Positions 51,026-59,479 of a stretch of 64,000 nucleotides of DNA are shown here, piece after piece. Under the pieces are notes generated by a model. It was given only the letters and a program-made list of their open reading frames with translations, made no database searches and was not told the origin of the DNA. A program made the translations under genes and the position numbers. How positions within the stretch are numbered: the stretch's first letter is position 1; every line of letters starts with the position of its first letter. The stretch is from Nocardiopsis_B sediminis (GTDB taxonomy: Bacteria > Actinomycetota > Actinomycetes > Streptosporangiales > Streptosporangiaceae): positions 248,001-312,000 of the forward strand of contig NZ_JBHSBH010000015.1 of assembly GCF_042650565.1 (NCBI RefSeq), read 5' to 3'.

Positions 51026-52384
51026 ATGCGGCAGGTGCGGGCCCGGGCATATCTCGCGTTGGCCCTGCTCAACGTGTTCGTTCTGGTCGCGGGGGTGGTG
51101 GCGCTCGACCTCGTCTCGTCACGGCCGCTCGAGGTCGCCGCCGGACCGGCGGTGCCCGCCGCGACGGTGCGCGCCCCCGAACCGCGCGAATCGGGGATCG
51201 CCCCGGCCGCGCTCGCGGGCCAGATCGACGCCGCCATCGCCGCCTCGGGGCTCGCGGGCGTCTCCGGCTACGTCACCGACGGCGCCACCGGCCAGGCGCT
51301 CTACGACCTGGACGCCGAGACCCCCTCGGTCCCGGCGTCGACGACCAAGGTGATGACCGCGGTCGCCGCGCTCGCCACGCTCGGCCCCGACGCCCGCATC
51401 AGCACCGAGGTCGTGCAGGGCGCGGGCCCAGGCGAGATCGTGCTCGTGGGCGCGGGCGACCCCACGCTCACCGAGACCCCGATCCCCGGCGGCTACCCGC
51501 GCCTGGCCACGCTGGAGGACCTGGCGGAGCGCACCGCGTCGGCGCTCGCGGGCGCCGGGGTGGACACCGTCCGCCTGGGCTATGACAACGGCCTCTACGC
51601 CGGACCGGCGACCGGGCCGGGGTGGAAGCCGGGCTACATCACCGAGGGCAGCGTCGCCGAGGTGCACGCGCTCATGCTCGACGGCGGCCGGGTGGACCGG
51701 TCGATGAACTACGGCCCGCGCGTGGCCGACCCGCCCGCCACCGCCGCCGCGGCGTTCGCGCGGCGGCTCACGGCGGCCGGGATCGCGGTCGAGGGCGAGC
51801 CGGTGCCCGCCGAAGGCGGGGGCGAGCCCATCGCGGCCGTGGACTCGGCGCCGGTCTCGGCGCTGGTCGAGAAGATGATGCTGGAGAGCGAGAACAACAT
51901 CGCCGAGGCGCTGTCCCGGCAGATGGCGATCGCGGAGGGCGCGGAGCCGTCGTTCGCGGGCGCCGCGGGGGCGGTCGCCGGCGTCGTGGCCCGGCTGGGG
52001 ATCACCGGCGTTCACGCCGAGGACGGCAGCGGGCTGTCGGTGAACAACCGCATCACGCCCAAGGCACTGGTCGACCTGCTGGCCCTCGCCGCCGACCCCG
52101 AGCGCCCGGAGCTCGCGTACACGCTCAGCGGGCTGCCCACGGGCAACTTCACCGGGAGCCTCGACGACCGCTACTCCGCCATGAGCGGTTCCGGGACGGG
52201 CGCCGGGACCGTGCGCGCCAAGACGGGGACCCTGGACGGGGTCTCCGCCCTGGCCGGGACCGTGCGCGACCTGGACGGCAACCTGCTGTTCTTCACCTTC
52301 ATCGCCAACGACCCGGCCGCCCAGGGCCCGACCCTGGACACCTTCGCCGCGGCGATCGCGGAGTGCGGCTGCGGCGCGTCCTGA
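51026..52384 (+). CDS. dacB: D-alanyl-D-alanine carboxypeptidase/endopeptidase (PBP4/DacB, S13 family)
   Basis: 452 residues. Basic start and signal anchor (RAYLALALLNVFVLVAGVVA), then the penicillin-binding motifs: SxxK in VPASTTKVMTAVAAL, SxN in LESENNIAEALSRQM, and KTG in VRAKTGTLDGVSALAGTVRD. An inserted domain between the first two motifs is typical of S13. It trims peptidoglycan cross-links outside the membrane. The ATG at 51026 is used; longer readings start in GC-rich sequence without a ribosome binding site. It is convergent with the CDF transporter, 12 bp between stops. Confidence 0.93.
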   Translation: MRQVRARAYLALALLNVFVLVAGVVALDLVSSRPLEVAAGPAVPAATVRAPEPRESGIAPAALAGQIDAAIAASGLAGVSGYVTDGATGQALYDLDAETPSVPASTTKVMTAVAALATLGPDARISTEVVQGAGPGEIVLVGAGDPTLTETPIPGGYPRLATLEDLAERTASALAGAGVDTVRLGYDNGLYAGPATGPGWKPGYITEGSVAEVHALMLDGGRVDRSMNYGPRVADPPATAAAAFARRLTAAGIAVEGEPVPAEGGGEPIAAVDSAPVSALVEKMMLESENNIAEALSRQMAIAEGAEPSFAGAAGAVAGVVARLGITGVHAEDGSGLSVNNRITPKALVDLLALAADPERPELAYTLSGLPTGNFTGSLDDRYSAMSGSGTGAGTVRAKTGTLDGVSALAGTVRDLDGNLLFFTFIANDPAAQGPTLDTFAAAIAECGCGAS

Positions 52385-52396
52385 CCCGCGCGGACC

Positions 52397-53407
52397 TCAG
52401 GAGCTCCCCTCCGAGGCGGGGGCGGTCCGGGCGGCGGGGTCCTTGGGGCGGAGGACGTCGGGCTCGATGTAGATGAGCGTGGCGATCGGCACGGCCTCGC
52501 GGATGCGGGCCTCGGCGCCGTTGATCGCGTCGGTGACCTCGCGGGCGTCGTCGGTGGGGTCGATCGCGATCTTGGCCGCGACCAGCAGCTCCTCGGGGCC
52601 CAGGTGCAGGGTGCGCATGTGGATGACGGCGTCGACGCCGTCGCCGGCCACGATGGCCTGCTCGATCGCGCGCACGTGGGCATCGGTGGCGGACTCGCCC
52701 ACCAGCAGGCTCTTCACCTCGGCGGCGAGCACGATCGCGATGACGACCAGCAGGATGCCGATCGCGGCGGTGCCCAGGCCGTCCCAGATGCCGTTGCCGG
52801 TGACCAGGGTGAGCCCCACGCCGATGAGCGCGAACACCAGGCCGAGCAGGGCCCCGGTGTCCTCCAGCAGGATGACCGGCAGCTCGGGCGACTTCGAGTG
52901 GCGGACGAAGCTGACCCACCCGGCGTTGCCCCGCACAGCGTTGGACTCCTTGACCGCGGTGCGCAGCGCGGAGGACTCCAGCACGATCGCGATCAGCAGC
53001 ACCACGACCGGCACCCACTGCCAGGAGGTGATGGGGTGCGGGTCGCTGATCTTGTGCCAGGCCTCGTAGAGGGCGAACAGGCCGCCGAGCGAGAACAGCA
53101 CGATCGACACCAGGAACGCGTAGATGTAGCGCTCGCGGCCGTAGCCGAAGGGGTGCTCCGGTGTGGCCTCGCGGCGGGCGCGCTTGCCGCCGATCAGCAG
53201 CAGGGCCTGGTTGCCGGAGTCGGCCACGGAGTGGATGGACTCCGCCAGCATCGACGACGACCCGGTCAGCGCGTAGGCCACGAACTTGGTGACGGCGATC
53301 CCCAGGTTCGCCGCCAGCGCCGTGACGACGGCCTTCGTACTTCCCTCAGCACTCACGGACGGCCGGGCCTTTCCCTTGGTGATCGATGGCCGGCGGGTAC
53401 CGGCCAT
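52397..53407 (-). CDS. Cation diffusion facilitator (CDF) transporter
   Basis: 336 residues. Five to six helices with the metal site in helix II, MLAESIHSVADSGNQALLLI (HxxxD), PFGYGRERYIYAFLVSIVLF in helix III, and a C-terminal cytoplasmic domain (RAIEQAIVAGDGVDAVIHMR). It exports a divalent metal such as zinc, cobalt or manganese in exchange for protons. The ATG at 53407 is used; a GTG at 53356 (SAEGSTKAVV) is equally plausible because neither has a strong ribosome binding site. Confidence 0.9.
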   Translation of the reverse strand: MAGTRRPSITKGKARPSVSAEGSTKAVVTALAANLGIAVTKFVAYALTGSSSMLAESIHSVADSGNQALLLIGGKRARREATPEHPFGYGRERYIYAFLVSIVLFSLGGLFALYEAWHKISDPHPITSWQWVPVVVLLIAIVLESSALRTAVKESNAVRGNAGWVSFVRHSKSPELPVILLEDTGALLGLVFALIGVGLTLVTGNGIWDGLGTAAIGILLVVIAIVLAAEVKSLLVGESATDAHVRAIEQAIVAGDGVDAVIHMRTLHLGPEELLVAAKIAIDPTDDAREVTDAINGAEARIREAVPIATLIYIEPDVLRPKDPAARTAPASEGSS

Positions 53408-53508
53408 CGATCATCATGGCGAACGCGGCTGCCGGGTGCCAACCCGCCGCAGCGCCGTGCGCAGCGTGAACGCCGCCGCCGGGCCGTGCGGGAGGGCCAG
53501 GCGGCCGC

Positions 53509-54261
53509 TCAGCCGAGCACGCGGTCGAGCCAGCCCTTCCACGCCCGGTCCTCGGTGTCGCGGTCGGCATCGCCGGCGAAGAGGTGGTGGCCGACCACCA
53601 CGGTGTCGCCGTGGCCGTGGAACCGGTACAGGGCGTTGTCGGTCCGCACCCCCAGGAAGTCGGGGTGGCCCGGGACGGTGTAGTCGGCGACGCCCTTGAC
53701 CGGCGGCAGGCCCTCCGGGGTGAGCAGGACGGCCGCGCCGCGCGGGACGGACTCCGGGATCCCCAGGGCCTCGGCGACCCGGGGCCAGGCCCGCGAGCCG
53801 TCGGCCGTGCGCGGCCCCTCCGCATAGACGAAGGTGCCGGCCTTACCCGGGAAGTGGGTGAGGTATTCGCCCAGCGTGTGCAGGTACATGTCCCAGCCGT
53901 GTCCCGTCTGGGCGACGTACTCCTCGCCCCAGTCGCCGCCGAGGAAGCCGCTGTGCACGAACCGCAGGACGGTGCTGCCGCCCTCGCGGCCCTCGACGAT
54001 GTACTCGAAGGCGTGGAAGGTGCCGTCCTCGGCCTCGGCCCCGCGCGTGCACAGCCGGGTCGGCGGCTCCCAGGCGGTGACCGTGCTCTCGTCGACGGAG
54101 TCGTGGACGGTCAGCCGCGCCGCACCGCCCTCGCGCGGCTCGACCTCGTAGGGCCCCATGAACCACGACTCGATGCCCGGGCCGGTGGCGATCGCCGCCC
54201 AGACCTGTTCGGGGGTGGCGTCCAGCTCGACTTCCTTGCGCAGTTCGAATTCGCGGCCCAT
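53509..54261 (-). CDS. SRPBCC / AHSA1-like protein
   Basis: 250 residues. The first 145 form the START-like AHSA1 fold: FELRKEVELDATPEQVWAAI, ATGPGIESWFMGPYEVEPRE, LRFVHSGFLGGDWGEEYVAQ and WDMYLHTLGEYLTHF. The C-terminal 100 residues are a second, less clear domain (GVADYTVPGHPDFLGVRTDN). The ATG follows the ArsR gene's stop after one base, so the two are co-transcribed; AHSA1 proteins paired with ArsR regulators are common and may bind a small hydrophobic ligand. Confidence 0.88.
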   Translation of the reverse strand: MGREFELRKEVELDATPEQVWAAIATGPGIESWFMGPYEVEPREGGAARLTVHDSVDESTVTAWEPPTRLCTRGAEAEDGTFHAFEYIVEGREGGSTVLRFVHSGFLGGDWGEEYVAQTGHGWDMYLHTLGEYLTHFPGKAGTFVYAEGPRTADGSRAWPRVAEALGIPESVPRGAAVLLTPEGLPPVKGVADYTVPGHPDFLGVRTDNALYRFHGHGDTVVVGHHLFAGDADRDTEDRAWKGWLDRVLG

Positions 54262-54262
54262 C

Positions 54263-54859
54263 TCATGACTCCTTCGTGTGTTCGCCGGCCGACGGGTGGA
54301 CGGCGACGACCACCCGGTGGTCGCGCCCCCCTTCGGCGGCTTCGTCGTGGTACTTGGCGACCAGCGCGGTGACGGCCGCGGCCAGTTCCGCGGCGAACGC
54401 GGCGCGGTCGGTGGCGGTCGCGAAGCGGACCTCGCCGTCGATGGCGAAGGTCGCCACGCGGCGTCGTTCCCGCTCCGCGCCGGTGATCAGCGAGCCGACG
54501 TCGCGCACCAGGCGCGCCGCCACGGCCAGCAGCCAGCGCGCCGACAGCCGGTCGGGCGCGCGCTCCGGGTCGGGCTGGACCGCGGCGAGCGCGACGGGCG
54601 AGATCACATAGGAGGCCGCCGACGCCTGGAGCACCCGCTCGGTGACATTGCCCTTCCGCCGTTCTTCCACCAATGCGACCAGGCCATGCCGCTCCAGCGC
54701 CCTGAGGTGGTAGTTCACCTTCTGCCGGGGCAGCCCGACCCGGGCGGCCAGCATGGTGGCGGAGGCGGGCCGGGCGAGTTCGGCCAGCAGCCGCGCGCGC
54801 ACGGGGTCCAGGGAGGTTTCGGCCGCGGCCGGGTCCTCGATCACCGCTACATCGTCCAT
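54263..54859 (-). CDS. ArsR-type winged-helix regulator
   Basis: 198 residues. HTH core: SLDPVRARLLAELARPASAT, MLAARVGLPRQKVNYHLRAL, ERHGLVALVEERRKGNVTER. A longer C-terminal domain (ITGAERERRRVATFAIDGEV) is typical of the group encoded with SRPBCC proteins. It starts near an AT-rich stretch (54885-54920) with repeated TTGTC words that may contain its operator. No arsenic-type Cys pair is seen, so the effector is probably not a metal. Confidence 0.9.
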   Translation of the reverse strand: MDDVAVIEDPAAAETSLDPVRARLLAELARPASATMLAARVGLPRQKVNYHLRALERHGLVALVEERRKGNVTERVLQASAASYVISPVALAAVQPDPERAPDRLSARWLLAVAARLVRDVGSLITGAERERRRVATFAIDGEVRFATATDRAAFAAELAAAVTALVAKYHDEAAEGGRDHRVVVAVHPSAGEHTKES

Positions 54860-55032
54860 GGGAGGACGGTGTCACCGAACGATTTTTTTGTCAAGAAATA
54901 TCAAATTGTCGGTACTTGTCGGCGGCTCTCCTCTCCTCACCGGGCGGCCCGCGCGTCGGCGGGAGCGGCGGCCGGCGGCGTGGTATGTTCGCGCGGCGCC
55001 GCGACGGCGCGGTGCATCGGAAGGGGAGGACC

Positions 55033-55812
55033 GTGGGGATCAAGCGGCTGCTGACGCGCCTGGGCTGGGGCGGCGCAACGGTCGAGACCGTGCTGCGCGA
55101 CGAGGCCGTTGTGCCCGGCGGGACCATCCACGGCCGGATCGACATCGACGGCGGCGAGGTGGACCAGCGGATCGACCGGCTCACCACCGGCCTGGTCGTC
55201 CGGCTCCAGGACTACAGCGACGTGGAGTTCCGCCGCGTTGAGGCCGGCGCCGCGTTCCGGGTGGCCGGGGGCGACACGGTCACCCGCGAGTTCACCATGG
55301 ACGTGCCGTGGGACATGCCGGTCACCGTCCACCGCGGGCAGCCGCTCAAGGGCATGGACGTCGGCGTTAACACCCAGCTGCACATCGCCGCGGCCGTCGA
55401 CCCCGGGGACTTCGACCCGATCGCCATCGCCCCATTGCCGGCGCAGGCGGCCGTCCTGGACGCGCTGGCCCAGATGGGCTTCGACTTCTACAGCGCCGTC
55501 GTCAAGCACGGCCGGATCGCCGACGCCCACGCGGGTGCGGGCACCGACCGCCAGCGCTCGCCGCTGTTCCAGGAGATCAAGTTCTACCCGCCCAGCGGGT
55601 CGCGGTCGCCGCTGGACAAGCTGGACGTCACGTTCGCGACCGATGCCGAGGCCACCGATGTCATCCTGCGCGCCGAGACCTTCGACGGGGTCATGGCCGA
55701 CGCCGTGAAGACCTCCACGGCGTTCACCGTCGCCCACGGCGACGCCACGGCACCCGACTGGCCCGCGCTGGTCGGCGGCTGGCTGGCCACGCTGCCCGCC
55801 CGCCGCGCCTGA
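55033..55812 (+). CDS. Sporulation-control protein Spo0M-like (arrestin fold)
   Basis: 259 residues from GTG 55033 behind GGGGAGGA. Spo0M pattern: GIKRLLTRLGWGGATVETVL, AVVPGGTIHGRIDIDGGEVD, FTMDVPWDMPVTVHRGQPLK and MDVGVNTQLHIAAAVDPGDF. Arrestin-like cytoplasmic proteins of this family influence sporulation in Bacillus; in actinomycetes the role is undefined. It is transcribed alone and ends at an intrinsic terminator. Confidence 0.92.
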   Translation: MGIKRLLTRLGWGGATVETVLRDEAVVPGGTIHGRIDIDGGEVDQRIDRLTTGLVVRLQDYSDVEFRRVEAGAAFRVAGGDTVTREFTMDVPWDMPVTVHRGQPLKGMDVGVNTQLHIAAAVDPGDFDPIAIAPLPAQAAVLDALAQMGFDFYSAVVKHGRIADAHAGAGTDRQRSPLFQEIKFYPPSGSRSPLDKLDVTFATDAEATDVILRAETFDGVMADAVKTSTAFTVAHGDATAPDWPALVGGWLATLPARRA

Positions 55813-55856
55813 CCGGTCCAGCGGCGCCGCCGCGGCGCGGATCCCCGCCTCCACTC

Positions 55857-55900
55857 TTCCGGCCCCATTCGCGTTGAGAGCTGCGCGAATGGGGCCGGAA
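55857..55900 (+). terminator. Intrinsic terminator of the Spo0M-like gene
   Basis: Perfect 17-bp stem (TTCCGGCCCCATTCGCG and its complement) with a 10-nt loop, followed by ATCGTTTTGC. It has a short T-run, rare in this GC-rich genome. Confidence 0.88.
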
Positions 55901-56459
55901 ATCGTTTTGCACATACGCCCGGCTCATTGCCTTTCCCGGGTTATTCGCGCCCTTTGAAACGCGGCCGAAACCGTGCCCGGAAGCGCCATGGAAACCGTCC
56001 TTTCCGGACGGGCGGGCACAGCCCCCGGAAAGCCGGACGGCCGGCGCTGCCGCACGAAAACCCGTGCCCGCCGGTGATCCGCACCGAACCGGCCGTGTAT
56101 CGTGACCGGGTGATCACCCCTGGGAAGATGATCACTCAGGAATCGCCCGGATAAAGGCGGCTGAATTGCGGAGGGCGCGATGATCCGGTTCGGCGTTCCC
56201 GGATCCGTGCGGCCGCCGACCGTTCCCAGGGCCCACTCGCCCGATGGTGTGAATACGCGGAAAACCCCGGACCGGCCGCCACTGCCGGCCCGCCGGGACG
56301 CCCGCGCCGACGCGTTCCCCGGGAACCGCGAAACGGCGCCCCTCGCCCAATGGCACCGGCGCGATCCGCATGCATCCACCACCTGCGCCCACGAACTTCC
56401 CCGTCCGGGCACGGCCGGGGCACCGGGAACCACGACTACGGAGTAGAGGAGAGACGGCG
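55901..56459. other. Intergenic region upstream of the ACP gene
   Basis: 559 bp without a convincing gene; the open frames are Pro/Arg-rich with no ribosome binding site. A perfect palindrome GGGTGATCACCC (56108-56119) and a second TGATCA 12 bp after the first (56129-56134) form a possible operator. The region must contain the ACP-ketosynthase promoter. Confidence 0.5.
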
Positions 56460-56708
56460 ATGGGTGCGACGACCTACGACCGGCTGGTCGATCTGCTGGT
56501 GACCCGATTCCAGGTGGACCGTGAGGCGATCTCCCCGGACGCGACCTTCGAGGAGCTGGAACTGGACTCGCTGTTCCTCGTGGAGCTGCTGCTGGTGGTC
56601 CAGTCGGAGCTGGGGGTGGAGATCAGCGAGGACGCGACGTCCCCTCAGGACACCGTGCAGCACGCGGCCGGGCTGATCGACGCCGAGCTGACCGCGGCGG
56701 ACAGATGA
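56460..56708 (+). CDS. Acyl carrier protein
   Basis: 82 residues, acidic. The phosphopantetheine Ser is in FEELELDSLFLVELLLVVQS (DSL motif). It carries acyl or polyketide intermediates as a thioester. GAGGAGA lies upstream of the ATG. It is coupled to the ketosynthase (ATGA overlap). It is not the housekeeping fatty-acid ACP, because fabD and fabH are absent from this locus. Confidence 0.93.
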   Translation: MGATTYDRLVDLLVTRFQVDREAISPDATFEELELDSLFLVELLLVVQSELGVEISEDATSPQDTVQHAAGLIDAELTAADR

Positions 56709-57931
56709 GCCCCGGCGCAGTCGCGGTCACCGGCATGGGGCTGGTGACCGCCGCCGGATTGGGCACGGAGGAGAACTGGTCGCGCGCCTGCGCGGGCGGC
56801 TCCGCCGCCGCGACCGACCCCGCCCTGGCGGGGCTGCCGGTCGACATCTCGTGCCGGGTCCCGCCGTTCGACGCCGACGCGCTGATCGGCCGGCGCAGCT
56901 CCATGACCCTCGACCGGTTCACCCAGTTCGCGATGGTCGCCGCGGCCGAGGCCGTCGCCGACTCCGGGCTGGACCCGCAGACCTGGGACGGCGCCCGCGT
57001 CGGCGTGGTGCTGGGGGTCGGGATCGGCGGACTGGCCAGCTATGACGCACAGCAGCGGCGGCTGGACGAACAGGGCCCGTGGGCGGTCTCCCCGCTCCTG
57101 CTGCCCATGCTGATCCCCAACATGGCGGCCGGCCACATCGCACTGCGGTTCGGCGCGCAGGGGCCCAATTTCGTCACCGCCACCGCATGCGCATCGGGGG
57201 CCACGGCCATCGGATGCGCGCTGGGACTGCTGCGCGGCGGCACCTGCGACGTGGTGATCACCGGCGGCACCGAGGCCGCGATCGTCCCCCTGCTGGTGGC
57301 GGGGTTCGGGCGAATGGGCGCGCTGTCGCGGCGCACCGGTGAGCCGGCCGCGGCCTCGCGGCCCTTCGATGCCGGCCGCGACGGCTTCGTGATCGGCGAG
57401 GGCAGCGGGATCATGGTCCTGGAGCGCGAGGCCGACGCGCGTGCGCGCGGCGCGCGGATCCGCGGACGGCTGGCGGGCTACGGCGCCTCCGACGACGCCC
57501 ACCACATCACCCGCCCCGACCCCGAGGGCGCGGGGGTGGCGCGGGCGATCTCCGCGGCGCTGGATGACGCCGGGGTGGGTGCGGCGGAGGTGGGCCACGT
57601 CAACGCGCACGGCACCTCGACCCCGCTCAACGACGCGGCCGAGGCGCGGGTGCTGCGCCGGGTGATCGGCGACCACGCAGCGGTCACCTCGACCAAGGGG
57701 GTGGTCGGGCACGCCCTGGGCGCCGCGGGGGCGATCGAGGCCGTATTCACCGTGCTCACGCTGGAGCGAGGCGTGATCCCGCCGACGGCGAACCTGGAGA
57801 AGCAGGACCCCGAGATCGAACTCGACATCGTGGCGGGCGCACCCCGCCCCCACACGGCGGAGGTGGCGATCAGCAACTCGTTCGGTTTCGGCGGGCAGAA
57901 CGCGGTCCTGGCGTTCACGGCGGGCGCGTAA
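56705..57931 (+). CDS. Beta-ketoacyl-ACP synthase (KAS II / FabF type)
   Basis: 408 residues. The catalytic triad is complete: Cys in FVTATACASGATAIG, His in VNAHGTSTPLNDAAEARVLR, and Lys/His in TSTKGVVGHALGAAGAIEAV; the C-terminal SNSFGFGGQNAVLAF is also present. It extends an acyl chain on ACP by decarboxylative condensation with malonyl-ACP. The active Cys distinguishes it from a chain-length factor. The two-gene ACP-KAS unit has no ketoreductase, malonyltransferase or cyclase nearby. Confidence 0.93.
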   Translation: MSPGAVAVTGMGLVTAAGLGTEENWSRACAGGSAAATDPALAGLPVDISCRVPPFDADALIGRRSSMTLDRFTQFAMVAAAEAVADSGLDPQTWDGARVGVVLGVGIGGLASYDAQQRRLDEQGPWAVSPLLLPMLIPNMAAGHIALRFGAQGPNFVTATACASGATAIGCALGLLRGGTCDVVITGGTEAAIVPLLVAGFGRMGALSRRTGEPAAASRPFDAGRDGFVIGEGSGIMVLEREADARARGARIRGRLAGYGASDDAHHITRPDPEGAGVARAISAALDDAGVGAAEVGHVNAHGTSTPLNDAAEARVLRRVIGDHAAVTSTKGVVGHALGAAGAIEAVFTVLTLERGVIPPTANLEKQDPEIELDIVAGAPRPHTAEVAISNSFGFGGQNAVLAFTAGA

Positions 57932-58079
57932 CGGAACGGCGAGCCGACGAGCGAGCGGAGGCGGCGCCGCCTCTGGCCGAAGGCCCCCACGCGGGGCCGT
58001 TGGAGCGGAGCGAGGAAGTGAGCGTTCCCAAAGAAAGAGACAGCGCCTCCACCGCGACCCGCCCCCGTCCACGAAGGAG

Positions 58080-58105
58080 GGCTCCCGGGTGCCCGCCCGG
58101 GGGCC
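58080..58105. terminator. Hairpin between convergent ketosynthase and ROK genes
   Basis: GGCTCCCGGG and CCCGGGGGCC pair at 9 of 10 positions around TGCCCG. A second palindrome, AGGCGGCGCCGCCT, is at 57959-57972, near the ketosynthase stop, with repeated GAGCGAGCGGAGG-like words between them. Confidence 0.65.
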
Positions 58106-58146
58106 TCCGTGTCCCTGTACGTGCCTGAGAGGTCGGGGATCAAGGC

Positions 58147-59385
58147 TCAGGCGAGGATGCCCGCCATCGTCGTCTCCTCGAAGCGGGTCAGGGCGGCGTG
58201 TACCGCGCCGGTGACCACGGCGCGGTCGCCCAGGGCGGACAGTGCCAGTTCGGGCGGGAACAGCACGGTGCGGGCGAGCGCCTCGGCCAGCGGGGCGTGC
58301 AGGACGTCGCCCATGCTGGACACGCCGCCGCCGAGGACCAGCAGCTCCGGATTGAGCGCGAGCAGCAGGGGCGCGATCCCCTCGGCCAGGCGGCCGCAGA
58401 GCCGCTCCAGCACGCGCAGAGCGGCGGGGTCGCCGTCGCGGGCGCCTGCTGCCAGGGCCGGCAGTCGGCCGTCCGCCTCCTCCCCGGTTGTGAAGGCGCG
58501 GCGCAGCGGCGAGTCGGCGGGGGCGTCCGGCCGGGCCAGCTCCTCCTCGACCATGCCCACGATCGCGTGCGCGTTGACGTGCGACTCCAGCGGCCCGTAC
58601 CCGGCCGGCGGCGGCTCGTCGGCCCCGCCGTGGCGGATGTAGCCGATCTCGCCGGCCGCGCCGTTGCGGCCGCGCAGCAGCCGCCCCCCGGTCGTGATCC
58701 CCGCCCCCAGCCGTTCGCCCAGCAGCACGAAGACGACGTCGGAGCGATCGCGCGCCACGCCCACCGCCTGCTCGGCGACCGCGGCGAGGTTGGCGTCATT
58801 GTCGATGTCCAGCGGGCAGGCCAGGAAGTCGCGCGCCCACGCGCCGAAGTCCACGGAATCCCACCCCGGCAGCGCGGGCGCCAGCAGGACCCGTCCCCGC
58901 CGGGGGTCGACCGCACCGGGGGTGGCCAGGCACGCGGCGAGCACCGGCGCCGATGCGGCACCGCGCAGGACGTCGCCGACCGCGGTGCGCGCCTCGTCCA
59001 GGCGGACGTCGGCGGGGGTGCCGGGGCCGACGGTGCGGCGGGCCACCGCGAGCCGGCGGCCGCGCAGGTCGGCGCGGCAGGCCGAGACCTTGTGCGCGCC
59101 CACGTCGATGCCCAGGACCCAGCCGGCGCGGGCGTTGAAGGCGTAGGTGCGCGCCGGGCGGCCGGGTGACTGGCGGCCGGCCAGGGGCACCCCCTCGGCC
59201 GCGGTGGCCCACCCCTGCGCGCTCAGCGACTCGGCCAGCGTCTCGACGGTGGGGCGCGACAGGCCCGTGACCTCCATCAGGTCCAGGACCCGCAGGGGCG
59301 TGCCCGCTGCGCGCAGCGCGTTGAGCACGGTCGCCGTGTTGAACTTGCGCACCCCGGTCATCGAGCCGGCGACCGGCTTGGTCAT
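58147..59385 (-). CDS. ROK-family transcriptional repressor
   Basis: 412 residues from the ATG at 59385 with GGGAG nine bases upstream. An N-terminal winged helix (VRKFNTATVLNALRAAGTPL, MEVTGLSRPTVETLAESLSA) is fused to a ROK sugar-kinase-like domain: VLGIDVGAHKVSACRADLRG, LDIDNDANLAAVAEQAVGVA, LLGERLGAGITTGGRLLRGR and GAAGEIGYIRH. The classical CxCGxxGC zinc motif is not present. It is divergent from a sugar ABC operon and probably represses it through the palindrome at 59434, released by the sugar or its phosphate. Confidence 0.92.
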   Translation of the reverse strand: MTKPVAGSMTGVRKFNTATVLNALRAAGTPLRVLDLMEVTGLSRPTVETLAESLSAQGWATAAEGVPLAGRQSPGRPARTYAFNARAGWVLGIDVGAHKVSACRADLRGRRLAVARRTVGPGTPADVRLDEARTAVGDVLRGAASAPVLAACLATPGAVDPRRGRVLLAPALPGWDSVDFGAWARDFLACPLDIDNDANLAAVAEQAVGVARDRSDVVFVLLGERLGAGITTGGRLLRGRNGAAGEIGYIRHGGADEPPPAGYGPLESHVNAHAIVGMVEEELARPDAPADSPLRRAFTTGEEADGRLPALAAGARDGDPAALRVLERLCGRLAEGIAPLLLALNPELLVLGGGVSSMGDVLHAPLAEALARTVLFPPELALSALGDRAVVTGAVHAALTRFEETTMAGILA

Positions 59386-59407
59386 GGTGGTCGTCTCCCG
59401 AAGGGTG

Positions 59408-59447
59408 TTGACATCTCCGCGACCCATCCTATTCGATTTATAAATCG
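59408..59447 (+). promoter_or_regulatory. Promoter and operator of the second sugar operon
   Basis: TTGACA (59408-59413) with TATTCG (59430-59435) after 16 bp is a good promoter candidate. The perfect 14-bp palindrome CGATTTATAAATCG (59434-59447) overlaps its -10 edge; a repressor there would block it. The AT-rich site stands out in this DNA and lies 49 bp from the ROK start, so it could also control the repressor gene. Confidence 0.7.
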
Positions 59448-59479
59448 GATTTCGAAACGAATCCCCGGACGGAGGCGGC

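Noticed and set aside
56180..56446. 88-codon plus-strand frame before the ACP gene
   Set aside because: Pro/Arg/Thr-rich without ribosome binding site or known pattern.
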